From the NCBI RefSeq assembly GCF_000813725.1, contig NZ_JWLD01000002.1, forward strand, positions 124,001 to 188,000: a DNA stretch of 64,000 bases, read 5' to 3'. The notes under the pieces are model-generated. The model was given only the letters and a program-made list of their open reading frames with translations. It ran no database searches and was not told the DNA's origin. Each line of letters begins with the position of its first letter. Position 1 is the stretch's first letter. Positions 38,511 through 46,386 of the stretch are shown piece by piece. This DNA comes from Leisingera sp. ANG-Vp (lineage in GTDB: Bacteria > Pseudomonadota > Alphaproteobacteria > Rhodobacterales > Rhodobacteraceae). The position numbers and the translations under genes were made by a program.

Positions 38511-38917
38511 TTCGCCACCTGCAGCCAGGGGTCAAAGCCCATCTCTGAAATGAACCGCAGCTGCGCCTTGCGGAAGTACTGGGCGAACTCGCTTTCGTTC
38601 ATCTTGCTGAAAGCCGTCGACTGCACGCGGACTTCCCATTGCCCGGTCAGAGGGCTGAAATACTCATCGACATAGCCGCAGTACTTCTTGAGGTCGGCAT
38701 GCAGGCGCTCGGTTGTGGGCCAGACGTCGCAATGCTCGATGGCGGTGTGCAGGCCAGCCCAATACGCGGCGTTCCGGGGCAGGCCGCGGCCCTTGCGCGG
38801 TTTGGCGGTCAGGACTTGACCGGGCACCAGATCCTCCAGCATGGGGGTGCTGTGGCGGCCGTAGGGCTCAAGGCCGCCGGGTGTCTTGATCAGCAGGATA
38901 TCGGGAGCCTTGTCCAT
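38507..38917 (-). CDS. DUF1367-like phage protein
   Basis: This 136-residue protein matches the DUF1367 pattern: basic AKPRKGRGLPRNAAYWAGLH after a variable N-terminus, then LHADLKKYCGYV and STAFSKMNESEFAQYF near the end. DUF1367 genes are regular members of phage recombination operons, close to NinB-type genes; the biochemical role is not established. It overlaps the upstream gene by 1 nt (TAATG) and the downstream Ref-like gene by 4 nt. Confidence 0.75.
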   Translation of the reverse strand: MDKAPDILLIKTPGGLEPYGRHSTPMLEDLVPGQVLTAKPRKGRGLPRNAAYWAGLHTAIEHCDVWPTTERLHADLKKYCGYVDEYFSPLTGQWEVRVQSTAFSKMNESEFAQYFRKAQLRFISEMGFDPWLQVAK

Positions 38918-39606
38918 TATGCGGCGTTCTCCGCAGTGCTGAACGGATCGTCCTCGGTCACCGCGTCGTCATCCTCCGCGGCGGCCAGGTCGGCTTGCAC
39001 GGCCATCTTCTGCAGTGCGTCGAGCTTGATCTCGGTGCCAGGCAGCAGGCCGTTGATGACTTTGCGCGCCCAATTGTCGTTCGCTTTGACCTTCTCGCTG
39101 TTCCACCAGGTTGTGAAAGCAGCCTTGCCGCGTTTGGCCGCCTTTTCAGCGTCATGCAGGACGGCGTTGATTTCCTCAGCGGTCGGCTCTGCGGGCATCT
39201 GCTGCCCCTGGGGTGCTGCCAGCGGCGTGACCGTGTGCTGCTTCTTCCGGCCGCGGGTCTCAGTGAGAAAAAAGGACTGAGGTGCCTCCATGTGGGAGAG
39301 CTGCGAGATGCGGATGCCGCCGACCTTCATGCCGCCGTATTTCACCTCCGGGTCGAGGTAGAGGGTCATGGAGCGGCCGACGTAGGCGGCGCTGTCGTCG
39401 CCCCAGACGCGGATCAGCAGCCGGCGCATGGTTTTGCAGGGCTTGAACGGCTTGCCGTTGTCGCCTTCGAACTGGATCCAGACGGGCTGGTCCTCGGTGG
39501 CGTTGACCCGGACGGCGGTCACGCGGATGGTGCGGTCGCCGCCGATCAGGTCTTCGGCGTTCAGCTGGTCGGACTTGGCGGCGATGGTGTGCAGAATAGA
39601 AGTCAC
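38917..39606 (-). CDS. Phage protein of unknown function, probable partner of the YqaJ nuclease
   Basis: I do not recognise a named family for this 229-residue protein. Residues 20-110 are rich in beta strands with alternating charges (RTIRVTAVRVNATEDQPVWI; MTLYLDPEVKYGGMKVGGIR), resembling a small nucleic-acid-binding barrel. The C-terminal part is helical and ends in an acidic tail (AAAEDDDAVTEDDPF), as in single-strand-binding proteins. It overlaps the exonuclease gene by 4 nt, the slot usually held by an annealing or SSB-like protein. That role is inference. Confidence 0.72.
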   Translation of the reverse strand: MTSILHTIAAKSDQLNAEDLIGGDRTIRVTAVRVNATEDQPVWIQFEGDNGKPFKPCKTMRRLLIRVWGDDSAAYVGRSMTLYLDPEVKYGGMKVGGIRISQLSHMEAPQSFFLTETRGRKKQHTVTPLAAPQGQQMPAEPTAEEINAVLHDAEKAAKRGKAAFTTWWNSEKVKANDNWARKVINGLLPGTEIKLDALQKMAVQADLAAAEDDDAVTEDDPFSTAENAA

Positions 39607-40304
39607 AGGATCATCCCTTCATAGTCGATGCGTTCAGTGGGGGTGTAGACGGCGGCGTTGGCAGTGGCGGCCTGGTAGTCGGCAATGATGCCCTGCACGG
39701 TTTCCTCGAAGTCCCCAGCGGCCTTCACAATGGCTGCCTGATAGTCCGCGTCGGGTTCGACCCGGTGAACCATCATCGGCAGGCCGTGGGAGAAGCTGAT
39801 GAAGTCGCACCAGTCGCGCCCGGACAGCAGCAGTCCTGCCTGCACCTGGGCCATGTACTCCTTGGGGATGCCTTCGCCGCGCTCCCGGGCGGTGATGCTG
39901 GCAATGTGCAGATGCGGGTCGCGACTCTTGACCTCGATCAGCCCGTCAGCGCCCACCAGGCCGTCAGGCGAGTAGCCGAAGTGCGGGAAGCGGTCATTGG
40001 TGATGAAACCCACCTCGATCACGCTGGCGTACTTCCGGGAATAGAGGTCGCGGGCGACCTCCTCGTCGATATGGCCGCGGAGCATCTTCTCAGAGGTGAA
40101 CGGATCTTCCTCGGGAATGCCGGTGATCCGCTGCACGGCGATCTTGTTGGCCAGGGCGCGGGTCTTGTCGTTTGCCGCCAGCTTGAGCGTGGGTGTCACG
40201 ATCTCGCTCACCACGCTGGCCGTCAGCACACCGCAGCGCAGCTGGTGCCATTCGTCCGTGCCTTGCTCTGCGTTGTGCAGCTTCACGGGTGAAAATTGGT
40301 TCAT
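39603..40304 (-). CDS. YqaJ-type phage recombination exonuclease
   Basis: This 233-residue lambda-exonuclease-like nuclease opens with NAEQGTDEWHQLRCGVLTAS, the YqaJ signature. The catalytic core is FGYSPDGLVGADGLIEVKS (Asp and the ExK pair), followed by MAQVQAGLLLSGRDWCDF. It should resect phage DNA for single-strand annealing. AAAGGAG precedes the ATG, and an 11-bp hairpin lies just upstream. Confidence 0.92.
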   Translation of the reverse strand: MNQFSPVKLHNAEQGTDEWHQLRCGVLTASVVSEIVTPTLKLAANDKTRALANKIAVQRITGIPEEDPFTSEKMLRGHIDEEVARDLYSRKYASVIEVGFITNDRFPHFGYSPDGLVGADGLIEVKSRDPHLHIASITARERGEGIPKEYMAQVQAGLLLSGRDWCDFISFSHGLPMMVHRVEPDADYQAAIVKAAGDFEETVQGIIADYQAATANAAVYTPTERIDYEGMIL

Positions 40305-40325
40305 GTCTCGCTCCTTTGGAAAAGA

Positions 40326-40366
40326 CCCCCGGCGGCACAGAGTTGCGGCAATGCAGCCGCCGGGGG
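40326..40366 (-). terminator. Strong hairpin just upstream of the exonuclease gene
   Basis: CCCCCGGCGGC (40326-40336) and GCCGCCGGGGG (40356-40366) form a perfect 11-bp GC stem with a 19-nt loop. On the minus strand it is followed by TCTTTTCC and then the AAAGGAG ribosome site of the exonuclease gene. It can be a terminator read through by antitermination, or an RNA-processing or attenuation element. Confidence 0.65.
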
Positions 40367-40415
40367 CGAGTAGGGCGCCAGGACGTAGGACAGGGAGGCG
40401 CCCGACTGGGGAGGT

Positions 40416-40712
40416 TCAGGGAAAGCAAACGGGCGGGAACAGATGCGCCCAGGCAGCGTTGGCCAGAAAAAGGGCCAGGAGGGCGAGGGAGGCAGCTATC
40501 ACCACTGCCGCGCCCCAGGACCGCAGCCAGGGCCGCGGATCCTCTTGGCCCCCGTTGAAGTCCTCAAAGACTTGCGCAGAGCGGCCCCGGTTTGCTGGAT
40601 CGTGTTCTTCCCGGCGGGCAGTTCCGTGTGAGCGGTGGCTGTCAGCTGTGCCCGCCGGGGCACTGGCGGCCATACGGCGGGCCAGTTCTGCTATAGGCTT
40701 ATTGTATTCCAT
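40416..40712 (-). CDS. Small single-pass membrane protein of the prophage
   Basis: I do not recognise this 98-residue protein. The first 65 residues are polar and Arg-rich; one hydrophobic segment (about 68-88, AAVVIAASLALLALFLA) follows, and the tail is short. The ATG at 40712 was chosen; a GTG three codons upstream would overlap the preceding stop as GTGA. Early-operon phage membrane proteins may act in superinfection exclusion, but nothing here proves that. Confidence 0.6.
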   Translation of the reverse strand: MEYNKPIAELARRMAASAPAGTADSHRSHGTARREEHDPANRGRSAQVFEDFNGGQEDPRPWLRSWGAAVVIAASLALLALFLANAAWAHLFPPVCFP

Positions 40713-40717
40713 GACGA

Positions 40718-41086
40718 TCACTCTGCGGCAATAGCCAGGAACGGTTCGGCGGCGCGGAGTATTGCCGCAGGATCGAACTTGGCGTCTTCGTCGTCGTAGA
40801 TGTTCTCGAAGTCGTTCAGCTCTTCCGGGAAGGCCTCTTCCTCGTAGTAGGCCTCGATGCGGGTGACCTCTTCCTTTCCGAAGCGCAGAGCCAGCTCGTC
40901 GCGGCTGTAGAGCATGTCATCGACCAGGGCGAAGGCGATGGACGTGTATACCTCCCAGCCGCCGGGCTCGCCGGTTTCCCGGTCAGCTGCAACGCGGCTG
41001 GCGGTCCAGCAGAATTCGGCAGAACCCTCGAAGTAGTCACCGCTGCCGTCTTCCAGTTCGATGTGCTTGAAGGCCGTTCCGTGCAT
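40718..41086 (-). CDS. Acidic phage early protein of unknown function
   Basis: This 122-residue protein is strongly acidic, with a C-terminal run of Glu/Asp (YYEEEAFPEELNDFENIYDD). No recognised domain. It is the first gene after the left operators, the position where phages place early takeover or anti-host genes. A GGGAGAACCGAG stretch precedes the ATG. Confidence 0.7.
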   Translation of the reverse strand: MHGTAFKHIELEDGSGDYFEGSAEFCWTASRVAADRETGEPGGWEVYTSIAFALVDDMLYSRDELALRFGKEEVTRIEAYYEEEAFPEELNDFENIYDDEDAKFDPAAILRAAEPFLAIAAE

Positions 41087-41118
41087 CTCGGTTCTCCCTT
41101 TGCTTGAGAATTAAGATA

Positions 41119-41165
41119 ATCCACAAAAAGTGGATAGGCAATGGGAAAAACCACAAAAAGTGGAT
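41119..41165. promoter_or_regulatory. Left operators (OL): two repressor palindromes
   Basis: ATCCACAAAAAGTGGAT (41119-41135) and CCACAAAAAGTGGAT (41151-41165) are near-identical palindromes with CCAC/GTGG arms, 30 bp apart. They sit 33 bp before the first gene of the leftward operon. The same palindrome recurs between the CI-like and Cro-like genes, so a shared repressor binding here is well supported. The rest of 41087-41457 holds no convincing gene. Confidence 0.8.
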
Positions 41166-41457
41166 TTATTGCTTGTGGTGAGCTTCAACCTGACATCACC
41201 TAGAGCGGGTAGGAAAGGGGGATGGCTTAAGAGTGAGGTAGGGGAGGGTGCCTGGGTTGGGGCAGGGCGTAATTCGAAGTTGGGGGAAGCGGGACCTTCC
41301 GGTCATTCGCCGCAGCCTTGGCAGCCCCTTAGGTCAGCTTTGCGCAGCAAGCGGTCTTTGCAAAATTATGCAGACGACCCAGCCGCCGTTGAAGAGAACT
41401 GAAATGAACGGGCCTCCAAGGGCCCAAAGCGGACGCAAACCAATGCATGAGAATTCT

Positions 41458-41973
41458 TTAGAGTTCCTGGTTTGTGGAGGAAAGGTCTCTCATATCATAA
41501 ACGTGAAAGTTGAGGCCATCTTGGCCATAGAGCATTAGGAAATCTCTTGTGTCGTAGGTTGCTACATGAACCGACGGAGTAAGGTCTAGTTTGGTAGAAA
41601 TCTGGTTGGCCAAGTCCAACAACGTTGCATCGACAAAATCTACACGGAATTGGCGTGAGTATTGCCTTGCTGCTTCCATTGATTCCGTAGTCTCGCCAAT
41701 TCTGATAAGTTCCCCAGGCGTCATGACCCATTCCATAAGGTGTTGAGCTAGATCAGGTCGTTTTCGGCTCCCAGCTAGAAAACCTGATGTCTCCACGACT
41801 ACAGATCGTGTTACAGCCCAACTGAATTCCGCCATATCAAGTGCTGCAATAGTATCTTCGTGTGTCTTCTCGCTTGGGTCGCAATAAGACACAAGTACAT
41901 TGGTATCGAGCAGCGCGATATTGCGAGGAAGATCAATATCCGGTTCCAGCGTTTTCCAAATTGGCAATTTCAA
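41458..41973 (-). CDS. PIN-domain nuclease paired with adenine methyltransferase
   Basis: This 171-residue protein has the PIN (VapC-like) metal-binding acid set: Asp23 in ALLDTNVLVSY, Glu61 in VVVETSG, Asp112/Asp115 in VDFVDATLLD and Asp141 in VATYDTRDF. Such proteins are metal-dependent ribonucleases or, more rarely, DNA-cleaving. No VapB-like antitoxin gene is adjacent; instead it overlaps the methyltransferase by 4 nt (coupled translation). Codon use is AT-richer than the phage around it. It lies between the left operators and the repressor gene. Function as an effector of a defence pair is inference. Confidence 0.82.
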   Translation of the reverse strand: MKLPIWKTLEPDIDLPRNIALLDTNVLVSYCDPSEKTHEDTIAALDMAEFSWAVTRSVVVETSGFLAGSRKRPDLAQHLMEWVMTPGELIRIGETTESMEAARQYSRQFRVDFVDATLLDLANQISTKLDLTPSVHVATYDTRDFLMLYGQDGLNFHVYDMRDLSSTNQEL

Positions 41974-44672
41974 GCACCTGCTTCAATTCCAGCTGCGGCT
42001 AGCGCTGTCGAAACGAATGCATCGAGCTCTGAGTTTGCAGCGTCCCTCATAGATGCATTGGCACTGGACGCAATAACCCGGTTCGTAAGCACTATAAGGT
42101 CTTCCATGAATTCTTCATCCTCGAGCAAGCGGCGCAACACTGGGATCTTCTGCAAATGCTGTGGTTCAAATTTCTGAAACCCTCCTCGAAATTCAGGGGT
42201 CGTGCGCTTAACCAACTTACTGATCGGACCGCTGTTCAGGTAACCGAGCAAAGCAATAAGCATATCATCCGATTCTGGAACGACGGCCGTCCCGCCTACC
42301 ATGAACAATTCTCCTGCTTCGTCTACGGAAAATGATGTCTCCCGCGCCAAATCTCGAATAAGAAGTTTGGGGGCTCTCAACCAAGTCTCGTCTCGCCGGC
42401 GGACTAACTCATACCAACGCAAACCGGAGGACTTGATGCTCGTTCTGTTGGCCAGAATGGTTCTGTAGCTCTTCAGATACTTCAGTGTTTGTGGGAAACT
42501 CTCCTCAAGTTCAGTCTCAGAAAGGCAGACACCTGATTTGTAAGGGTAAAGCAAATACTTATTGTATTGGAGATCTGCGTACCTTGAAATTTCAGATCCA
42601 AAAACAACGGGCTCTAGCAATCCTCGCTCAAGAACAAAGCTATCTCCCAATCCGTTTCTGACACCGACGAACTCATCGCCTTCGTCTTCGATTTCTAGTA
42701 TGAAGACGTCGTTGGCACCTGTTCGAATTCCTTGCACAACTGCTGAAAGCTCGCTGAGTGGCAATGAAGCTTCGGAAATTCTAATTTGTTCGAGCTTCTC
42801 TTCATATGAAAGGAGCATCCATGGCCCCGGACCACGGGGATGGCTTGCCGAGTAACGTTTCAAGTATCGTTCTTCAGTATCTTCCGACAACAAGAGTTCG
42901 GAGATGTATCGTTCTGGCAGCTCCTTGACTTCCACAACATCCAAGTGTTCGACTTCCGGCGCAAGTAGAGCCCGATGAGCAGCAACAACACAACCGACGT
43001 AAGCGCTGGTGCCTTCAAAAACTTCGTTTGATCCAAAATCGATCAGTTCTTTAATGTCCATGCGATCGGTCAGCAGAGCGCGGATGGGACCAGCGTTTTT
43101 ATTTCTAAACAGTCTGTTAGGCATCACCATGCCCAGAATCCCGTCCGGGGCAGTTACTTGAGTTGCTTGTTCCAGAAACAGATACGAAAAGTCGTATCTG
43201 CCTTTTGCAGAACTGAATTTGTGCTCTAGGCCTTCCCGGTCAGCTACGCGCGATGTTGCCAGGAAGGGTGGGTTCCCAAGACAAATATCAAAACTATCGG
43301 ATAGACCGGACCAACTCTCAACATCCAAGCCGTCACCTTGGACAATTACCTTCGACAGGTTTGGAAGTGGAAGAGGGTCCGGTTCTTCTGCCAACCGGTT
43401 CCAGATGTTTAGGCGAGCGACAGTAACTGCCTTTTCATCAACGTCGACGCCGGAGATGCATCCTCCCTCGATTAGCTCGTGCGCCCAATTTCGGGTTGAA
43501 TCTAGTGCTTTCAATCGAGGCAGAAGAATGTCGAGGGCGCTCACTAGAAACGATCCCGAACCACACGCAAAGTCAATAATCTTGGGGAATTTCGTAGCAT
43601 CATTGGTCTTATAGAACTCATCGATACTCGACGATGCTAAATATCGTGTCAGGTATTGCGGAGTGTAGTAAACACCACCTGCCTTACGTACACTGATCCG
43701 TTCAACATCAGTCGTTTCACCTTGAAAAAGATCAAGCTGCCGAGAAGGAGCTTTAGGACTCAATATCGTGGAAAGATACTTCTCGTAGGCAAGCCCCAAA
43801 ACATCGGAGTCTATCCACGAAAAATTGTATCTGTGGTTATACGCCCCAATTCGACTAGGGTAATATAGATCATATATCACACCGGAAATGACATGGGCCG
43901 GAATTGCATCAAGCTCAATTCTATCGAACAGCTCGCTCCCCACATAATTCCGGGCACCCTCGAAACTTTTTATGAGCTCACTTTGCTCAAGTTGCCGCCC
44001 CTCTCCGAAAGCTCTGATTAGTGGCTGCACTTCGGGAGCTAGCCCCTTATCCTCTATTGTTCTTAGCACGAACAATTTGGCGAAGAGGGTTTGGAGTTGC
44101 GCATCTACATTTGCGCTTGAACTGCTTTCTCGAAGTGCAGTTTCCCTCCATCCGTCTAGCCTTTCAACAAGTTCATCATCTACGGGCTGGAGAAGCCGAG
44201 TAGGTGCTGTAAATTCCTTGAGTGCCGCCTTGTCTGCTTCACCATGCAGCAATCTTTTTGGTTGAAATACTGATAGTTCCTTTTGCCTGTCGACGATTTC
44301 GTTCCAACCAATTGTTGGAAGTAGGTACCAATCATCTTGAGACATCCAATGGGAGTTGAACGGGGTAACTCCATTGTCGTCGGCGAACAACCCCCAGCGG
44401 GTCGACGCGTGGTAGCCGTAAAATGCTGCAAGCCGTCTTGCTTCAGAATGGGGCTGGATTTCTGGTGTTTTAACTGGGCTTGCGAAAAGTGCGGCTGATT
44501 GAAAGCCAATTTTGCCGCGCACAGTCTGAAGTTCTATCCCTCCTTGAGCCACGTTCTTTGCGCCCAAGTCTTGGGCTTCCCAGCCCAAGGCTGCGGCGAG
44601 CCTTCCCGGTGCGGGCAATCCCCCATCAAGGACTTCAGACCTCAAGGTCTCCAAATTTGCTGAGAGATCCAT
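41970..44672 (-). CDS. Eco57I/type IIG-like N6-adenine DNA methyltransferase with specificity domain
   Basis: This 900-residue protein has an N-terminal helical region (1-320) with the LFAKLFVLRTIEDKG motif common to these enzymes. Motif X follows (GGVYYTPQYLTRYL, 332-345), then motif I DFACGSGSFL (367-376) and motif IV NPPF (467-470), which defines N6-adenine transfer. The C-terminal 250 residues resemble the TaqI-type target-recognition domain. I cannot find a PD-(D/E)xK restriction motif in the N-terminal part, unlike true type IIG enzymes. The PIN gene overlaps its stop by 4 nt. PglX of BREX is related but longer. Low GC suggests recent transfer. Confidence 0.88.
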   Translation of the reverse strand: MDLSANLETLRSEVLDGGLPAPGRLAAALGWEAQDLGAKNVAQGGIELQTVRGKIGFQSAALFASPVKTPEIQPHSEARRLAAFYGYHASTRWGLFADDNGVTPFNSHWMSQDDWYLLPTIGWNEIVDRQKELSVFQPKRLLHGEADKAALKEFTAPTRLLQPVDDELVERLDGWRETALRESSSSANVDAQLQTLFAKLFVLRTIEDKGLAPEVQPLIRAFGEGRQLEQSELIKSFEGARNYVGSELFDRIELDAIPAHVISGVIYDLYYPSRIGAYNHRYNFSWIDSDVLGLAYEKYLSTILSPKAPSRQLDLFQGETTDVERISVRKAGGVYYTPQYLTRYLASSSIDEFYKTNDATKFPKIIDFACGSGSFLVSALDILLPRLKALDSTRNWAHELIEGGCISGVDVDEKAVTVARLNIWNRLAEEPDPLPLPNLSKVIVQGDGLDVESWSGLSDSFDICLGNPPFLATSRVADREGLEHKFSSAKGRYDFSYLFLEQATQVTAPDGILGMVMPNRLFRNKNAGPIRALLTDRMDIKELIDFGSNEVFEGTSAYVGCVVAAHRALLAPEVEHLDVVEVKELPERYISELLLSEDTEERYLKRYSASHPRGPGPWMLLSYEEKLEQIRISEASLPLSELSAVVQGIRTGANDVFILEIEDEGDEFVGVRNGLGDSFVLERGLLEPVVFGSEISRYADLQYNKYLLYPYKSGVCLSETELEESFPQTLKYLKSYRTILANRTSIKSSGLRWYELVRRRDETWLRAPKLLIRDLARETSFSVDEAGELFMVGGTAVVPESDDMLIALLGYLNSGPISKLVKRTTPEFRGGFQKFEPQHLQKIPVLRRLLEDEEFMEDLIVLTNRVIASSANASMRDAANSELDAFVSTALAAAGIEAGA

Positions 44673-45589
44673 CTTGTTTTACACCCGTGATTTCACACTC
44701 GCGTTTGCATGCGAGGTCTTTTGTTTGATATTGAATACGTCTTTGACGATGAGAGGTCCACAGGGAGGTGAATACTAGTTTGAGGATGTTCTGAGGTGTT
44801 GCTGTCCACGGTAGGTTCAGGAAGAGAAGCTTCCGTTGGCAGATTGTACAAACGAATGCTTGAAACCGTCCCAGATGCTATATGGCCACGTCCGCTTCGG
44901 GCTGTTACCGACACGCTGCACCTGCGAGGTCGACTGCCCGGGGCGATGGCGGCTGAGGGCTCAAGCCCCTTCCGGGGCGCCTGCGAAAGACGGAACACCC
45001 ACTTCCAGAACAACCTCGCATGCATCCTTGAATGGGCGAGCCAGGTCCGAGTTTCGTTGGCGTGGGAACTTAACCCACTGGCTGTCAGAAAAGGTTTGCC
45101 GACACCCGCAGGACACAACCAGACCTCAGCACTGCGGACTAGATTCGGTAATCGCGTTTGTGGGAGGTGTGTGGTGGTTCTTTGTGACGGTGCATTGTCC
45201 CAAATATCTGATTTTGCACGGTATAAGATGCGTTTCACTTTAAAAGGTGCGAAGGCCGCCCTTGAACGCCAAAACGCTTGACTGGTCGTCTATTTGGGCG
45301 CTGGCATAGGGGCATGCAGCAGGTTTTGCCAAACTTCACCCCGGCTTCGGTGGGCGATTCTACAACATCTAGCGCGCGTAATGCCGTACGTTCACGGTCC
45401 ACGTGCTGTGACAGTACTATATCTAGCGGCTTGCGATGTTCTTCTTTTGTTCTTATTCAGGTGCTGCAAAGTGCAGGATGAGCCTCGGTCCCTGACCTCG
45501 CAGCGCCCCTCGCTTCCCCATTTCGCTCCGGCGGAAAAGTTGGCCACATGTCTGCTGTGGCAGGGTGAGTTCAAAAAAGTGGGGGAAAA
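44673..45589. other. Region between methyltransferase and repressor genes without a confident gene
   Basis: About 920 bp. Long open frames overlap on both strands (for example 44796-45281 plus and 44693-45238 minus) but none has a ribosome site, recognisable domain or convincing composition. It probably holds the promoter of the methyltransferase-PIN pair and decayed sequence. Confidence 0.45.
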
Positions 45590-45781
45590 ATGAGCCGACC
45601 AATCGAATACTCTATTGTGGACTCAAGGCTAGACGTTCTGATCAAGCTGGCGGATCGCACTGGTTATTCGCTCGATGAGCTTGTTTCGGCGATAGGTCGG
45701 TTGGATCAAAAGACCTTCAAGGCCTGCTGTGAGATGCCGTCCATCCTGCCGCGGTATATCGCGTCCAAGGTCAGCCCGTAG
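45590..45781 (+). CDS. Small protein of unknown function, convergent with the repressor gene
   Basis: This 63-residue frame (MSRPIEYSIVDSRLDVLIKL) is preceded by GTGGGGGAAAA, a good ribosome site. Its helical middle (LADRTGYSLDELVSAIGRLD) looks protein-like. Its last 76 nt overlap the repressor gene on the other strand, which lowers confidence. No family recognised. Confidence 0.4.
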   Translation: MSRPIEYSIVDSRLDVLIKLADRTGYSLDELVSAIGRLDQKTFKACCEMPSILPRYIASKVSP

Positions 45782-45966
45782 CGATCGCAAAGTACTTCGG
45801 CAGCTTCAACTGGGATGCGGCGTACGCCCTTTTCCCAGTTGTTGTATTGGGTCTGTCGAAAACCGTGCTTCTCGGCCCAGGCGGCTTGTTTGAGGTCTGA
45901 GAAGCCGACCCTGATAGCTTTCAGTCGGGCGCCGATTTCGGCGTATTCAGGATCATCTGTGGTCAT
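45706..45966 (-). CDS. CI-like phage repressor (XRE helix-turn-helix)
   Basis: This 86-residue protein is an HTH_XRE domain: EIGARLKAIRVGFSDLKQAAWAEKHGFRQTQYNNW region, with RRIPVEAAEVLCDRYGLTLDAIY closing the fold. It lacks a C-terminal peptidase domain, so induction would not be by LexA-type self-cleavage. It is divergent from a Cro-like gene across the palindromic operators and one operator overlaps its own leader, implying autoregulation. Confidence 0.85.
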   Translation of the reverse strand: MTTDDPEYAEIGARLKAIRVGFSDLKQAAWAEKHGFRQTQYNNWEKGVRRIPVEAAEVLCDRYGLTLDAIYRGRMDGISQQALKVF

Positions 45967-45973
45967 ACCTGCT

Positions 45974-46041
45974 TTTCACAAAATGTGGATTTTTTCTCAA
46001 TCTCCGAATTGTGGTCTGGACGCAATCCACAATAAGTGGAT
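45974..46041. promoter_or_regulatory. Right operators (OR) between CI-like and Cro-like genes
   Basis: ATCCACAATAAGTGGAT (46025-46041) is a 17-bp palindrome ending 11 bp before the Cro-like ATG. A weaker copy, TTTCACAAAATGTGGAT (45974-45990), lies just before the repressor start. Both match the sites at 41119-41165. A TATATT box at 46041-46046 could serve the rightward promoter, which would give a very short or absent leader for cro. Confidence 0.8.
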
Positions 46042-46052
46042 ATATTGTGGCC

Positions 46053-46289
46053 ATGACCTACACTTCAGAGCAACTGATCAACAAAATTGGTAGAGAGAAC
46101 ATCTCCCTACGGATTGGCGTCGGACTGACGGCGGTCAGCAATGCCGTAGTTCGAGGTAAGATGCCTTCCAGCTGGTATGAAGGGGTGAAAAGGGAGTGTG
46201 ACCTCCAGGGCATTGAATGCCCAACGTCTCTGTTCACCTTCAAGCGCCCACCAAAGCGAACGATCCGCAAAAAGGTGCGCCGGCAATGA
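46053..46289 (+). CDS. Cro-like regulator
   Basis: This 78-residue basic protein contains LINKIGRENISLRIGVGLTAVSNAVVRGKMPSSWYEGVKREC, here cut, the Cro/CI-type HTH with the recognition helix VGLTAVSNAV. The C-terminal tail is Lys/Arg-rich (RPPKRTIRKKVRRQ). It is divergent from the CI-like gene, the standard Cro position. The ATG at 46053 was chosen because the HTH begins there; the frame is open into the operator. Confidence 0.82.
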   Translation: MTYTSEQLINKIGRENISLRIGVGLTAVSNAVVRGKMPSSWYEGVKRECDLQGIECPTSLFTFKRPPKRTIRKKVRRQ

Positions 46290-46386
46290 CCCGCGCTCCA
46301 ACCTCAGGTGAAATTCCTCCTTCCTCTGCACACACACTCTCTAGCGCGCCACTTCCCAAACCCGCAAAACAACGAGGTTGCTGAGC

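Noticed and set aside
41119-41165. Start of a CRISPR array from the repeated CCACAAAAAGTGG units
   Set aside because: Only two copies with a 13-15 bp gap; the same palindrome recurs at the cI-cro boundary, which fits operators.
41458-44672. BREX or DISARM system
   Set aside because: The methyltransferase is related to PglX, but no PglZ, BrxC, DrmA or helicase gene is near and the protein is shorter.
44693-45281. Open frames of 161 and 181 codons on both strands between the methyltransferase and repressor genes
   Set aside because: No ribosome sites or domains, and Arg/Ser/Pro-rich sequence typical of non-coding frames. Coding status cannot be fully excluded.
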